A stretch of DNA of 7,715 bases from DAOMFM01 sp035429825 (GTDB lineage Bacteria > Acidobacteriota > Blastocatellia > UBA7656 > JADIYM01), in NCBI GenBank assembly GCA_044224215.1, contig JBGAKX010000184.1, forward strand, positions 1-7,715, in the 5' to 3' direction. Positions within the stretch are counted from its first letter, which is position 1. Each line of letters opens with the position of its first letter. Under the pieces are notes generated by a model, which saw only the letters and a list, made by a program, of their open reading frames with translations, was not told the origin of the DNA and did not search any database. Shown here piece after piece: positions 7,153 through 7,715 of the stretch. The position numbers and the translations under genes are program-made.

Positions 7153-7715
7153 TGCCGCGAACGGTGATTGCCACGCGCGAGGCACGGTGGATCTTCTGGT
7201 CCCTGTGCCTCGCAGGCTTTCTGGGCACCGTGGTGGTACTTGGGGCCGGGGGCGGGGACGGCTTTTCAAGCTACAAGGCAGGCCGGTACGGGGAAGCGCT
7301 CGAGGCGTTTCGAGCCGCCGCGGCGGATGATCCCGGGTCGGCGGTTGCTGCGGCAAACGTCGGCGCTGCGCTCGCGCGCCTGTCGCGGCACGAAGAAGCA
7401 GCGCGCGTGTTTGTCGCGGCGCTCGAGCTCGATCCGGATCCGCGGGTGGAGGCGGCAATCCGGTTCGACCTTGGGAACGAACAGATGGCGATGGGGCAGT
7501 TTCAGGACGCCGTCGCGTCGTACACCGAGTCGCTCAGACTCAATCCGGGCGATGTGCAGGCCAAGATGAACCTCGAAATTGCGCTCCGGCGGATGCCGCG
7601 CACGCCGCCTCCGCCGGGCGGTGGCGACGAGTCGTCGGGGGGCGGTGGCGCATCCGGTGGAGGTGGATCGTCTCAGGCGACGCCCGCGGAGCGAGGGCGT
7701 GCGGCGTTCGACAAG
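7152..7715 (+). CDS. Membrane-anchored TPR protein, BatC-like, partial (3' end outside window)
   Basis: The frame runs 188 codons to the window edge without a stop. One membrane helix lies at about 13-31 after an Arg-containing N-terminus, which suggests an anchor with the rest probably outside the cytoplasm. Helical TPR units follow at about 37-62, 66-95 and 101-134 (for example FDLGNEQMAMGQFQDAVASY), then a capping helix ending NLEIALRR. From about 151 a Pro/Gly/Ser-rich low-complexity linker (PPPPGGG, then GGGG runs) precedes the edge. TPR repeats ending in NLE-type helices and followed by a low-complexity segment recall BatC-like proteins of Bat/MoxR clusters, but no VWA or MoxR gene is in view, so this is tentative. 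The ATG shares its A with the TGA stop of the radical SAM gene (TGATG), so the pair is probably coupled. Confidence 0.85.
   Translation, partial: MPRTVIATREARWIFWSLCLAGFLGTVVVLGAGGGDGFSSYKAGRYGEALEAFRAAAADDPGSAVAAANVGAALARLSRHEEAARVFVAALELDPDPRVEAAIRFDLGNEQMAMGQFQDAVASYTESLRLNPGDVQAKMNLEIALRRMPRTPPPPGGGDESSGGGGASGGGGSSQATPAERGRAAFDK

Noticed and set aside
6487..7458. 323-codon minus-strand frame opposite the radical SAM and TPR genes
   Set aside because: It is Arg/Pro/Leu-rich shadow sequence spanning two well-supported plus-strand genes.
7610..7675. G-rich run that looks like a DNA repeat
   Set aside because: It is explained as codons for the Gly/Ser linker of the TPR protein; the units are irregular.

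Overview
The window is a GC-rich, gene-dense piece of a bacterial chromosome. Start codons are mixed (ATG, GTG, TTG) and most adjacent genes are tightly overlapped. There is no tRNA, rRNA, insertion sequence, CRISPR array or phage gene that I can see. Composition and gene content would suit a soil-type bacterium such as an Acidobacteriota member, but no marker gene is present, so that placement is a weak guess.

Layout: two transcription units diverge from a gap of about 250 bp (5169-5418) that is visibly less GC-rich than the genes around it. Reading leftward (minus strand) is a probable four-gene operon: a GNAT acetyltransferase (5168-4647), a membrane glycosyltransferase of the GT39/ArnT type (4650-3091), a subtilisin-like serine protease with an N-terminal paired-CxxC segment (3094-1679), and a large acidic protein of unknown function that runs off the left edge (1631-1). 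The first three genes are linked by 4-bp stop/start overlaps (TTGA, then GTGA). These overlaps set the start codons and imply translational coupling. The fourth gene follows after 47 bp.

Reading rightward (plus strand) is a radical SAM enzyme with an N-terminal cobalamin-binding-like domain (5419-7152). Its stop codon shares one base with the ATG of a membrane-anchored TPR protein that resembles BatC and runs off the right edge (7152-7715).

How they work together: the left operon combines a lipid-linked sugar transferase, an acetyltransferase and a protease that looks cytoplasmic, but their shared task cannot be read from the sequence. On the right, coupled translation links the radical SAM enzyme with the TPR protein, again with no known substrate. 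The parts that look least described are the Zn-ribbon-like S8 protease with its acidic partner and the radical SAM protein whose cobalamin motif is non-canonical. No complete, clearly recognisable novel defence or biosynthetic system is demonstrated here.
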